A stretch of 30,714 nucleotides of DNA, taken from the NCBI GenBank assembly GCA_905221605.1, contig CAJNDS010000343.1, positions 130,001 through 160,714 on the forward strand, written 5' to 3'. The stretch comes from Symbiodinium natans (Eukaryota; Sar; Dinophyceae; Suessiales; Symbiodiniaceae). Below are positions 1 to 5,288 of the stretch, piece by piece. A program made the position numbers and the translations under genes. Below the pieces are notes generated by a model that was not told where the DNA came from, made no database searches, and saw only the letters and a program-made list of their open reading frames with translations. Position 1 is the stretch's first letter, and each line of letters starts with the position of its first letter.

Positions 1-58
1 TTTTCTAGGGCTTACCTGGCTTTGGAAGATGCCCATGCCAGAGCCCCACTTGGTCTCA

Positions 59-171
59 GGTTTAGGGTTTAGGGTTTATAGGCTTTATTGGGTTTAGGGT
101 TGAGGTTTAGGGTTTGTAGGGTTTAGGGTTTATAGGGTATAGGGTTTGGGGTTTAGGGTTTTAGGGTTTAG
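59..171 (+). repeat. Degenerate telomere-like tract, G-rich strand
   Basis: Runs of TTTAGGG with variants such as TTTATAGGG and TTGGGG read on the + strand. It ends just before a GC-rich exon-like island that starts near 182. The units are too diverged to be a functional chromosome end. Confidence 0.85.
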
Positions 172-181
172 CGACTCGCAG

Positions 182-251
182 GATTTGTGAGAACGCCTCG
201 TCGCGCTTCCGCTTCCGCTTGGGTGCACAGCTGCAGACGGCCCTGCTGCAG
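182..251 (+). CDS. Candidate coding exon of an unrecognised split gene (island 1)
   Basis: A 70-base GC-rich island between an AG (CGCAG, 179-181) and a GT (CAG/GTGCAA, 252). After one base, the frame starting at 183 is open for 23 codons and contains RFRFRLGAQLQTALLQ, which looks helical. The other forward frame beginning at 182 hits TGA at once. The pyrimidine tract upstream of the AG is weak. No family was recognised. It ends in phase 0, which would fit the start of the island at 709 if no exon lies between them. The coding nature is inferred from composition, open frame and splice-like borders only. Confidence 0.3.
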
Positions 252-288
252 GTGCAATGCTTGGGGACTGACTTGGCAAAGCCAACCT

Positions 289-378
289 GAACCTAAAACC
301 CCCAAAGCCCCAAGACCCCCAAGCCCTACCTAACCCGCAACACCCACAAAACCCCGAAAACATAAACCCCCTAAAGCC
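289..378 (-). repeat. Very degenerate telomere-like tract, C-rich strand
   Basis: C-rich sequence with AAACCC, AAGCCCC and CCCTAAA-like steps and few exact 7-bp units. It is opposite in orientation to the tract at 59-171, so the island between them is flanked by inverted repeats. Confidence 0.55.
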
Positions 379-445
379 TTCAAGCTGCTTTGCCTACCTA
401 ATGGTGGAAGTGGCCTCACAACAATAGCGTCTGCTGGGGTTTCAG

Positions 446-510
446 GTTTCGGGCTGGGGAGATTTGCGACCTCTTGGCTTCCTGCACAAGCCCACCCAGC
501 CCCGCCGCGG
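446..510 (+). other. GC-rich non-repeat island, possible exon
   Basis: This island between telomere-like tracts ends at a good donor-like GG/GTAGGG (511) and starts after TTTCAG (443-445). More than one frame is open across it and neither phase connects cleanly to the island at 709, so I do not call a frame. It could equally be non-coding sequence. Confidence 0.2.
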
Positions 511-529
511 GTAGGGAAGATGCACTGTG

Positions 530-690
530 CGGTTTAGGGGTTGGGGTTTTAGGGTTTAGGCTTTAGGGTTCAGGGTTTAGGGCTTAGGGCTTAGGGTTTA
601 GGTTTAGGTTTAGGGTTTAGGGTTTAGGTTTAGGGTTTAGGGCTTAGGGTTTAGGGTTTAGGGTTTCGGGCTTGGGTTTGTGGTGTGGGG
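530..690 (+). repeat. Degenerate telomere-like tract, G-rich strand
   Basis: About 160 bases of TTTAGGG with interspersed TTAGGC, TTTAGG and TTCAGGG variants. It leads directly into the exon-like island that starts at 709. Confidence 0.88.
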
Positions 691-708
691 TTTAGAGTTG
701 GGATCAAG

Positions 709-829
709 CAACACCGCCGCATGCCGCAGGCCTGCATTACCTGCAAGGCCTACGACCGCGGCGCCCGCTTCTACCTCAAGACTCACAAGGCTGTGGGCTC
801 GCATGTGCTGTCCTCACTTCACTACATCG
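709..829 (+). CDS. Candidate coding exon of an unrecognised split gene (island 2)
   Basis: The longest GC-rich island in the left part: 121 bases between ATCAAG (AG at 707-708) and a donor-like ATCG/GTCAGT (830). The frame from 709 is open for 40 codons plus one base, has a strongly GC-biased third position, and reads through ACITCKAYDRGARFYLK and VLSSLHYI. The CxxC pair is notable but too little to assign a zinc-binding domain. It ends in phase 1, which matches the next island at 1202 if that island supplies two bases. No family was recognised. An alternative is a decayed gene copy. Confidence 0.4.
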
Positions 830-955
830 GTCAGTGCTCTAAATTGTGGTCCCTTTCTGGGTACCCTAAATATCGGGGCCGCCTGAGAGTAGTCACCCCG
901 AAGGGACCCTAGTCTGGAGAACTGACCATATAGGTTTAGGCTTCGCTACATAGGT

Positions 956-1049
956 TTACCTAGGGCTCTCTTTACCGACAGTTTAATTGGCCATACCCAC
1001 TAATCAAGGAGTTTCCTACTAAGCTGTAGGTAAATAGAGTGCCAGGTAG
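956..1049. repeat. Hairpin (MITE-like) element of 94 bp
   Basis: Terminal inverted repeats of 26 bases (956-981 and 1024-1049) match at 20 of 26 positions by hand alignment. Shared blocks include TACCT, CTCT, TTTACC and ACAG. The central 42 bases are AT-rich. It sits between islands 2 and 3. No clear target-site duplication is visible, and it carries no coding capacity. Confidence 0.5.
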
Positions 1050-1082
1050 GGTTGAGGGTTTAGGGTGTCTGGGGTTTAGGGA
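1046..1082 (+). repeat. Short telomere-like tract, G-rich strand
   Basis: Units GTAGGG, TTGAGGG, TTTAGGG and a diverged GGTTTAGGG. With the C-rich tract at 1110 it forms a potential hairpin around about 25 unique bases. Confidence 0.7.
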
Positions 1083-1109
1083 TCCGCCCAACCCAGATAA
1101 AGAAGACCC

Positions 1110-1162
1110 GAAAACCCTAAACCCTAAACCTAAACCCTAAACCCTAAACCCCAAACCCTAAA
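1110..1162 (-). repeat. Telomere-like tract, C-rich strand
   Basis: Fairly regular CCCTAAA units with one AAACCTAAACC slip and one AAACCCC. It is inverted relative to the tract at 1046-1082. Confidence 0.88.
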
Positions 1163-1201
1163 GGTTCGTCTAAAGGTTGATCCTGTGCTCGCTCTTCCCA
1201 G

Positions 1202-1250
1202 GATCGCTTGTCGGCAGACAAGAAGCCACTGGGAGCGGCGTTATTCAGAA
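1202..1250 (+). CDS. Candidate coding exon of an unrecognised split gene (island 3)
   Basis: A 49-base island preceded by the best acceptor in this part, pyrimidine-rich GCTCTTCCCAG (AG at 1200-1201), and followed by a good donor, AGAA/GTGAAG (1251). Taken in phase with island 2 (two bases completing a Gly codon) it reads SLVGRQEATGSGVIQ and leaves two bases. An alternative frame (DRLSADKKPLGAALFR) is also open, so the frame rests on phase continuity with both neighbours. No family was recognised. Confidence 0.35.
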
Positions 1251-1282
1251 GTGAAGGGGTTCAGGGTATAGGTTGGGGTCTT

Positions 1283-1321
1283 CCCCCTTATAGAATCCTT
1301 AATAGGGATTAGAATAGGGGG
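1283..1321. repeat. Short inverted repeat (hairpin)
   Basis: Arms of 16 bases at 1283-1298 and 1306-1321 pair at 12 positions (CCCCCT...AATCC against GGATT...AGGGGG) around a 7-base loop. It lies in the gap between islands 3 and 4. It could be a worn remnant of a hairpin element like its neighbours. Confidence 0.4.
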
Positions 1322-1367
1322 TACTACCATCCCTAGGGTTTAGGGTCTAGGCAGGATTGGACGTCCC

Positions 1368-1438
1368 CTAAACCCTCAAGCCTCAAGCCTCAACCCTCAA
1401 CCCTCAATCCTAAACTCTAAACCCTAAACCCTAAACCC
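1368..1438 (-). repeat. Telomere-like tract, C-rich strand, with CCCTCAA variants
   Basis: It begins with CCCTCAA/CCTCAAG units and grades into CCCTAAA, then ends at CCCAG directly against the exon-like island at 1441. The last repeat unit therefore provides the AG. Confidence 0.85.
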
Positions 1439-1440
1439 AG

Positions 1441-1483
1441 GATCTGCCAATCGCTGATCCGCGGCTGCGTCCACACCGGGAAG
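1441..1483 (+). CDS. Candidate coding exon of an unrecognised split gene (island 4)
   Basis: A 43-base GC-rich island between AAACCCAG (AG 1439-1440) and GGGAAG/GTCATG (1484). The first base completes a codon left by island 3 (AA+G, Lys), then 14 codons read ICQSLIRGCVHTGK and end in phase 0. Both borders and both phases agree with the neighbouring islands. SLIRGC...TGK resembles fragments of helical-repeat proteins (PPR style), but this is far too short to name a family. Confidence 0.38.
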
Positions 1484-1516
1484 GTCATGGGCCAGGGGGG
1501 CGGACCCGGGGGTCCT

Positions 1517-1762
1517 ACCCTAAACCCTAAAACCCTAAACCTCAAACCCTGAACCCTAAACCCTAAGCTAAAACCCTGAACTCTGAACCCTAAACCCTCA
1601 ACCCTCATTCAAGCCAAAACCCGACACCCCAAACATCCCCAAAACCCAAACCCTCAAGACCCCAAACCCCAAACCCCAAACGCTCAACCCTGAACCCCAA
1701 ACCCCCGAACCCTAAATGCTAAACCCCAAACCCAAAACCCTAAAACCTAAACCCCAAACCCT
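1517..1762 (-). repeat. Long degenerate telomere-like tract, C-rich strand
   Basis: About 245 bases of CCCTAAA, CCCCAAA, CCCTCAA and CCCTGAA variants. It is interrupted at its right end by the inverted-repeat element at 1763, and the same C-rich tract resumes at 1905. This suggests the element inserted into it. Confidence 0.88.
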
Positions 1763-1904
1763 ACTTGGTTGTTCATGGTACTTCTTAACCAGTTATAACT
1801 GTACTTAGAACCCACTTCTAAGCCCCTAAAATGCCCCAATATGGTGATAAGTACAGTGAGAAGTACAGTTGTACTTGGTGAATAAGTACCATGAACCTCC
1901 AAGT
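1763..1904. mobile_element. MITE-like element with 44-bp terminal inverted repeats
   Basis: A 142-bp element with terminal inverted repeats of 44 bases (1763-1806 and 1861-1904) that match at 37 of 44 positions. Termini are ACTTGG...CCAAGT, and both arms share TTCATGGTACTT and AACTGTACTT. The core of about 54 bases has no coding capacity, so mobility in trans would be required. AAACCCT occurs immediately outside both ends, which could be a 7-bp target duplication. The insertion is into a CCCTAAA tract, so that match may simply be the repeat. No superfamily can be assigned. Confidence 0.75.
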
Positions 1905-1973
1905 AAACCCTAAAACCCTAAAACCCTAAAACCTTAAAACCCTAAAACCCTAAACCCTAAACCCTAAACCCAA
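1905..1973 (-). repeat. Telomere-like tract, C-rich strand
   Basis: Regular CCCTAAAA then CCCTAAA units, ending at CCCAAAG. The AG borders exon-like island 5 at 1976. It is probably the continuation of the tract at 1517-1762 beyond the inserted element. Confidence 0.88.
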
Positions 1974-1975
1974 AG

Positions 1976-2068
1976 CCCTGGATCCTTCTGAAGGCTGAGT
2001 TGGCGGCCGACCTACTCAAGGCAATGCTGGGCATCAGCGGAACCTCCGAGGCGCACCACGAACAAGGG
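1976..2068 (+). CDS. Candidate coding exon of an unrecognised split gene (island 5)
   Basis: A 93-base GC-rich island between CCCAAAG (AG 1974-1975) and AAGGG/GTTTGG (2069). It is open for exactly 31 codons in phase 0, matching the phase-0 end of island 4. It reads ILLKAELAADLLKAMLG, an amphipathic helix-like stretch, then ISGTSEAHHEQG. The frame starting one base later (at 1977) meets a TGA early. The putative donor is itself the first base pair of a GTTTGGGG repeat, so intron and repeat begin together. No family was recognised. Confidence 0.42.
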
Positions 2069-2136
2069 GTTTGGGGTTTGGCATTTAGGGTTTAGGGTTT
2101 GGGGTTTAGGGTTTAGGGTTTAGGGCTTAGGTTTCG
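2067..2136 (+). repeat. Telomere-like tract, G-rich strand
   Basis: GTTTGGGG and GTTTAGGG units beginning immediately at the end of island 5 and running to just before the hairpin element at 2154. Confidence 0.85.
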
Positions 2137-2153
2137 AGATGATAGTCCCCAAG

Positions 2154-2274
2154 CTTGGTAGCCCAGTGGTACCCTTTGCAAACTTTTTGGTCCAAAATCT
2201 TCGCTGTTGAAGTAGCCAACCCCAAAAAGGGTACCCTAATGCAATACTTTAAAGATGGCGACTGGGCTACCAAG
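2154..2274. mobile_element. Hairpin (MITE-like) element with nested inverted repeats
   Basis: A perfect 14-base terminal inverted repeat (CTTGGTAGCCCAGT at 2154-2167 against 2261-2274). A second inverted pair is nested inside (GGTACCCTTT at 2168-2177 against 2226-2235). Total length is 121 bp with no plausible gene. The termini (CTTGG...CCAAG) resemble those of the 142-bp element at 1763 (ACTTGG...CCAAGT), hinting at a shared transposase, but the interiors differ. Confidence 0.65.
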
Positions 2275-2291
2275 TCAAGCGGAAAATCTAC

Positions 2292-2378
2292 ACCCCCAAG
2301 AAAACCAAAACCCAAAAACCCAAAACCCAAAACCCAAAACCCAAAACCCCAAACCCCAAATCCTAAACCCTACACCTT
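2292..2378 (-). repeat. CCCAAAA/CCCTAAA tract, C-rich strand
   Basis: About nine near-perfect CCCAAAA 7-mers followed by CCCCAAA and CCCTAAA. The 7-bp register is telomere-like, but the dominant variant is CCCAAAA, suggesting local homogenisation. Confidence 0.85.
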
Positions 2379-2419
2379 CGTTAATAGTCTGACAACTCCA
2401 GATGCATGCCCCTCCATAG

Positions 2420-2475
2420 GCCGCCAGCCAGCATCGAGCGGCACAGGATTTCGACCAGGCACGCCTCCTGTTTCA
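2420..2475 (+). CDS. Candidate coding exon of an unrecognised split gene (island 6)
   Basis: It is preceded by CCCCTCCATAG (AG 2418-2419) and followed by TTTCA/GTACGG (2476). The phase-0 frame, matching the phase-0 end of island 5, reads AASQHRAAQDFDQARLLF and leaves two bases. The splice-like borders are less clear than for islands 3 to 5: another frame is open from the TCCAG at 2396-2400, so the left border is uncertain. No family was recognised. Confidence 0.3.
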
Positions 2476-2480
2476 GTACG

Positions 2481-2560
2481 GAACCCTAAACCCAAAACCC
2501 AAAACCCAAAACCCAAAACCCAAAACCCTAAACCCTAAACCCTTACCCCGAAACCCTCTC
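2481..2560 (-). repeat. CCCAAAA/CCCTAAA tract, C-rich strand
   Basis: Five or so CCCAAAA 7-mers then CCCTAAA units. The composition mirrors the tract at 2292-2378, so the two may derive from one another by local duplication. Confidence 0.85.
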
Positions 2561-2613
2561 TATCACATGTGTATTTAAACCTTTTAAGTCATCCGGATCC
2601 CTCTCAGGATCAA

Positions 2614-2717
2614 TGCTCCTAGCCCTCCGGATTCTTGGGACCGAATTCTTAGCCGTTTGGTCACTCTGGCCTCCGGGACCAATGTTGGTAGCCATTTGGT
2701 CCCTAAGGCTAGGAGCA
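2614..2717. repeat. Inverted-repeat element with internal direct repeats
   Basis: An 11-base perfect inverted repeat, TGCTCCTAGCC (2614-2624) against 2707-2717, encloses two imperfect direct repeats (2637-2662 and 2675-2701). These share GGGACC, TAGCC and TTTGGTC. Total length is 104 bp with no coding capacity. It may be another small non-autonomous element or a foldback structure. Confidence 0.5.
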
Positions 2718-2718
2718 C

Positions 2719-2755
2719 AGGGTTTAGGGCTCTAGGGTTTGGGGTTGGGCCTTGG
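2719..2755 (+). repeat. Short telomere-like tract, G-rich strand
   Basis: Three or four TTTAGGG-like units (GGTTTAGGGC, TAGGGTTTGGGG, TTGGGCC) immediately after the inverted-repeat element. Confidence 0.65.
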
Positions 2756-2875
2756 GCTTTTGGCCCGGAGGGGCCGGACCTTGCTTTGCCTTTATTGAAG
2801 GAATAGTGAGCAGCTGCAGCGTAAAAGGTGAATGAAGACCCTTGATTTATAAATGTTATGGGGTTCTTTGGGCAG

Positions 2876-2948
2876 GGGTTGTTGTCTACGTCTACGCTCT
2901 GCACGCTCGACTCGAACTGCTCGATCCGGAGCTGCTGAACCCTAACTT
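2876..2948 (+). CDS. Candidate coding exon of an unrecognised split gene (island 7)
   Basis: It lies between CTTTGGGCAG (AG 2874-2875) and a strong donor-like AACTT/GTAAAC (2949). The frame starting after two bases reads VVVYVYALHARLELLDPELL then NPN, leaving two bases. The leucine/glutamate periodicity suggests a helix. Neither of its neighbours connects in the simplest phase: a small extra exon (for example the CTGCAGCGTAAAAG segment before GTGAAT near 2828) would be needed on the left, and the right side also mismatches. It is therefore held separate from the 709-2475 chain. No family was recognised. Confidence 0.28.
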
Positions 2949-3018
2949 GTAAACCCTAAACTCTAAACCCTAAACCCCAAACCCCAAACCCTAAACCCTA
3001 AACCCTAAACCCTAAACG
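2936..3018 (-). repeat. Telomere-like tract, C-rich strand
   Basis: CCCTAAC, CCCTAAA and CCCCAAA units, including five consecutive exact CCCTAAA repeats. It begins at the donor-like GTAAAC of island 7. Confidence 0.88.
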
Positions 3019-3052
3019 GAGTTTAAGGTTTTTGGTTGGGGGTTGTTGAAAG

Positions 3053-3112
3053 CTCGCCATCGGATGCAGGCCCTGTCCACCGAAGTCCTCAAGGCCCTAG
3101 CGGAGGCGAAAG
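3053..3112 (+). CDS. Candidate coding exon of an unrecognised split gene (island 8)
   Basis: A 60-base GC-rich island between TTGAAAG (AG 3051-3052) and GCGAAAG/GTGGCT (3113). The frame after two bases reads RHRMQALSTEVLKALAEAK, 19 codons with mostly G or C in third position and an obvious helical pattern. A second frame is open but has poor codon bias. The gap to island 7 is only about 104 bases and is filled by a CCCTAAA tract. No family was recognised. Confidence 0.33.
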
Positions 3113-3239
3113 GTGGCTGGGCGCATTTTCCATGCTCAGGCTTACTCTAGATTCAGCGGTTTTTGGGCATTGGGGGCTTTGGGGTTCGGAGTATTTTTGA
3201 GGGTTCAAGGCGGTGGGTGGGTGGGGGGGGCGGGCGAGG

Positions 3240-3398
3240 GTAGGCGAGGGTTTAAGATTTCGGGCTTTGGGGTTTGGGACTTCGGGTTAGGTGTTGGGGT
3301 TGGGCGGCAGGTTTCGGGAGAGTTCGTGCAAGAGAGGGACTCGTTTGAGGGCTTCAATGGTTTGGGGTTTAGGGTTTGTGGGTTTAGGGTTTAGGGTG
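3240..3398 (+). repeat. Broken telomere-like tract, G-rich strand
   Basis: Scattered GGGTTTAAG, GGGTTAGG and GGGTTTAGGG units, denser from 3358 to 3398. The stretch 3304-3357 between the two parts is unique. It has an open frame beginning VSGEFVQERDSFEGFN after a GGCAG, so a small exon may lie there. Confidence 0.5.
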
Positions 3399-3425
3399 GT
3401 TCTTTGTCCTTTCCTTCTTCCTCAG

Positions 3426-3593
3426 ACTCAGAGTCGTCCATGTGTTCTCTCACTTCCCTATATATTTGAGACGAGTTTCTGGCGTTCGCAAGCTCATTCA
3501 GCTGGGAGACACTCTGATTCAGGATGCGAGGGCGCCTGTCACAACTAATTTATGTGGGCGCGGCAAGGCAACATCAAGTTATGCATTGCATGG
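3426..3593 (+). CDS. Candidate coding exon with strong splice acceptor (island 9)
   Basis: It is preceded by the best pyrimidine tract in the window (TCCTTTCCTTCTTCCTCAG, AG 3424-3425). After one base the frame is open for 55 codons to a TGA ending at 3593. It contains LRVVHVFSHFPIYLRR and VRKLIQLGDTLIQDARAP. A donor-like GCCT/GTCACA at 3538 would end the exon in phase 0 instead of reading to the stop, and the later part (TTNLCGRGKATSS) looks less gene-like. This is either a terminal exon or an internal one ending at 3537. No family was recognised. Confidence 0.33.
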
Positions 3594-3752
3594 TTGAATG
3601 CATTTCGTGGCTGAACTTACAAACACAATTTATACAATATGATGGGTTTGCTTCCTGAGCACAGACGACAAGGTAGCCGCAAGAAAGCGAATTAGCGGTA
3701 AGGGTATTTCAAATTGAAACTCAAAAATTCCGCAAGCAAAGCCCTCAAAGAG

Positions 3753-3755
3753 CCC

Positions 3756-3836
<81 letters not shown>

Positions 3837-3898
3837 ACCCCTCAACCCCTCAACCCCTCAACCCTCAACCCCTCAACCCCTCAACCCTCAACCCTCAT
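3753..3898. repeat. CCCTCAA microsatellite (TTGAGGG telomere variant)
   Basis: About twelve perfect CCCTCAA 7-mers followed by 8-base CCCCTCAA and mixed units. It is the most homogeneous 7-bp array in the window, and differs from TTTAGGG by one base per unit (TTGAGGG). It grades into CCCTAAA-like units at 3899. Confidence 0.95.
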
Positions 3899-3978
3899 CC
3901 CTAAACCTCAAAACCCTAAACCTAAGCCCCAAAACTCGAAACCCTAAACCCTTAACCCTAAACCTTAAGCCCTAAACT
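3899..3978 (-). repeat. Degenerate telomere-like tract, C-rich strand
   Basis: CCCTAAA, CCTTAA and CCTAAGCC units that continue the CCCTCAA array and end at a GTTAG, next to island 10. Confidence 0.8.
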
Positions 3979-3983
3979 GTTAG

Positions 3984-4047
3984 GGGGGTGCCCCTTGGCA
4001 AAGGCTACAACTCGGGCCATGCCATGAATCTGTTGCAAGACCTGAAG
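3984..4047 (+). CDS. Candidate coding exon of an unrecognised split gene (island 10)
   Basis: A 64-base island between ACTGTTAG (AG 3982-3983) and CTGAAG/GTGCAG (4048). After one base the frame reads GVPLGKGYNSGHAMNLLQDL and one more Lys codon, 21 codons ending in phase 0. An alternative acceptor at 4002-4003 (CAAAG) would shorten it without changing frame. It is phase-compatible with island 11. No family was recognised. Confidence 0.35.
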
Positions 4048-4061
4048 GTGCAGCTTCGTAG

Positions 4062-4395
4062 GGTTCAGGGTTTAGGGTTTAGGGTTTAGGGTTAAGGGTT
4101 TAGGGTTTAGGGTTTAGGGTTTAGGGTTTAGGGTTTAGGTTTAGGGTTTAGGGTTTAGGCGGTTTAGGGTCTAGGGCTTAGGGTTTGGGGATAGGGCTTG
4201 CGGGCTTTTAGTGTACATAGGGGTCCAGGTGTTTAGGGCTTTAGGGGTTCGGGTTTTCGGGGTTTAGGGGTTTAGGGGTTTAGGGGTTTAGGCGTTTAGG
4301 GCTTTAGGGCTTTGGGGATTTAGGGCTTCAGGGGTTTAGGGTGTTAGGGCTCTGCGGGCTTAGGGTTGGAGGGATTCGGGGTTTCAAACCTTCTG
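4062..4395 (+). repeat. Longest G-rich telomere-like tract
   Basis: About 330 bases. It starts with eight or so exact TTTAGGG units and then becomes 8- to 9-base variants (TTTAGGGG, GCTTTAGGG, GTTCGGGG). Exact units are concentrated at the left end, as if the tract decays rightwards. Confidence 0.9.
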
Positions 4396-4464
4396 GGTTT
4401 TTGGCCTTTATAGTTTCCTATAGGGCTCGGTTCATGTTTTACAGGTTGCAGGTTTACCTCAGCC

Positions 4465-4528
4465 CTGAATCCTAAACCCTAAACCCTAAACCCAAAACCC
4501 TAAACCCAAAACCCTAAACCTGAACCGT
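4465..4528 (-). repeat. Telomere-like tract, C-rich strand
   Basis: CCCTAAA and CCCAAAA units. It ends just before the island at 4544 and is inverted relative to the tract at 4062. Confidence 0.85.
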
Positions 4529-4543
4529 ATCAAAGTTGCACAG

Positions 4544-4574
4544 GGTTTGGGTTCCATGCGCTGGACCTCGCCAG
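4544..4574 (+). CDS. Candidate small coding exon (island 11)
   Basis: A 31-base segment between TTGCACAG (AG 4542-4543) and CGCCAG/GTTCAG (4575). In phase 0, matching the end of island 10, it reads GLGSMRWTSP and leaves one base. It is too short to support coding on its own; the support is the two splice-like borders and the phase match. Confidence 0.22.
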
Positions 4575-4585
4575 GTTCAGGATCA

Positions 4586-4645
4586 AGTTAGGGTTTAGGG
4601 TTTGGGGTTTGGGGTTTAGGGTTTAGAGTTTAGGGTTTCGGGCTG
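4586..4645 (+). repeat. Telomere-like tract, G-rich strand
   Basis: GTTAGGGTTTAGGGTTTGGGG units, fading into GC-rich sequence that mentions no recognisable gene up to 4730. Confidence 0.82.
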
Positions 4646-4730
4646 CTTCGTGCTTTCGGGGTGAGAGGGGGCGAGGGTTTGAGGTTTCGGCCAGCGGGAG
4701 AGGGAAGGATGGTATCGTTGTGGGATGTAG

Positions 4731-4808
4731 GCCCTAAACCCTAAGCCCTAAACCCTAAACCCTAAACCCTAAACCCTAAGCCCTAAGCCCTACGCCCTAA
4801 ACCCTACA
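4731..4808 (-). repeat. Telomere-like tract, C-rich strand
   Basis: CCCTAAA units with CCCTAAG and CCCTACG variants. Confidence 0.88.
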
Positions 4809-5216
4809 CTCAAGGCCTAGGCCCGCCCCAAAAGTTAGCAAAGGGGGTTTCTGAGGACTTGTACCTCAAACTTTGCCCCCCTCAGCTACTTTGTCAAATC
4901 CTAACATACCTTTCTTAATCATTTCCCGCTATTCATATTCACTTTTCAGAAGGTGCTTCTAGGGTCTTTACCAAGTATTGCCCTTTGTCCACCGGTGTTC
5001 AGCATTTTTTCAACAATTATCCCCGCCTCGTTCATTTTCTACACTCACTCCCTGGGATTCTTACCAACATTCTTGCCAACGCCCCTTATTCATTCCTCCA
5101 AATTTCCACCCTCCATTTTCCAAGGGGCTGCCTCAAGTCATGAAGAAGGGCACAGGTACGCAGACATTAGGCTGACCTATGCTCCCTCTGAAGGGGGCGC
5201 TACCCCCAGAAGGACC
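4809..5216. other. Unique pyrimidine-rich region without a recognised gene
   Basis: About 400 bases of mostly C/T-rich sequence with no repeat structure. Open frames cross it, but their low-complexity hydrophobic content follows from the base composition. A small splice-like segment (CTTTTCC...CAAG at 5124, then 31 bases to CACAG/GTACGC at 5156) could be another exon; its frame is undetermined. Confidence 0.5.
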
Positions 5217-5288
5217 TAAGCCCTAAGCCCTAAACCCTAAGCCCTAAACCCTGAACCCTAACCCCTAAACCTAAACCCTAAACCCTGA
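5217..5288 (-). repeat. Telomere-like tract, C-rich strand, abutting a virus-like relict
   Basis: CCCTAAG, CCCTAAA and CCCTGAA units. The last unit (CCCTGAA) runs directly into the AT-rich integrase fragment, with no intervening sequence. Confidence 0.88.

Noticed and set aside
130-363. Minus-strand 77-codon open frame and similar frames at 1417-1608, 2584-2904 and 3113-3394
   Set aside because: Large parts translate telomere-like repeat (GFRVQGFR, NPKTLNPK) or inverted-repeat elements, with no protein-like core.
838-912. Extra inverted repeat around GGTCCCTT and AAGGGACC
   Set aside because: The 8-base match over about 60 bases is short, and the flanks do not extend it; it could be chance.
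2155-2538. Lysine/proline-rich 127-codon open frame
   Set aside because: It runs through the 121-bp inverted-repeat element and then through CCCAAAA repeats, which encode the NPKPKT repeats. It is a repeat by-product.
4953-5219. Hydrophobic 88-codon open frame resembling a membrane protein
   Set aside because: The hydrophobicity follows from pyrimidine-rich DNA. A second frame is open over the same bases, there is no third-position bias, and it ends in the next telomere-like tract.
1-5288. A true chromosome end (telomere)
   Set aside because: The tracts are short, degenerate, in both orientations and separated by unique sequence; none reaches a terminus.
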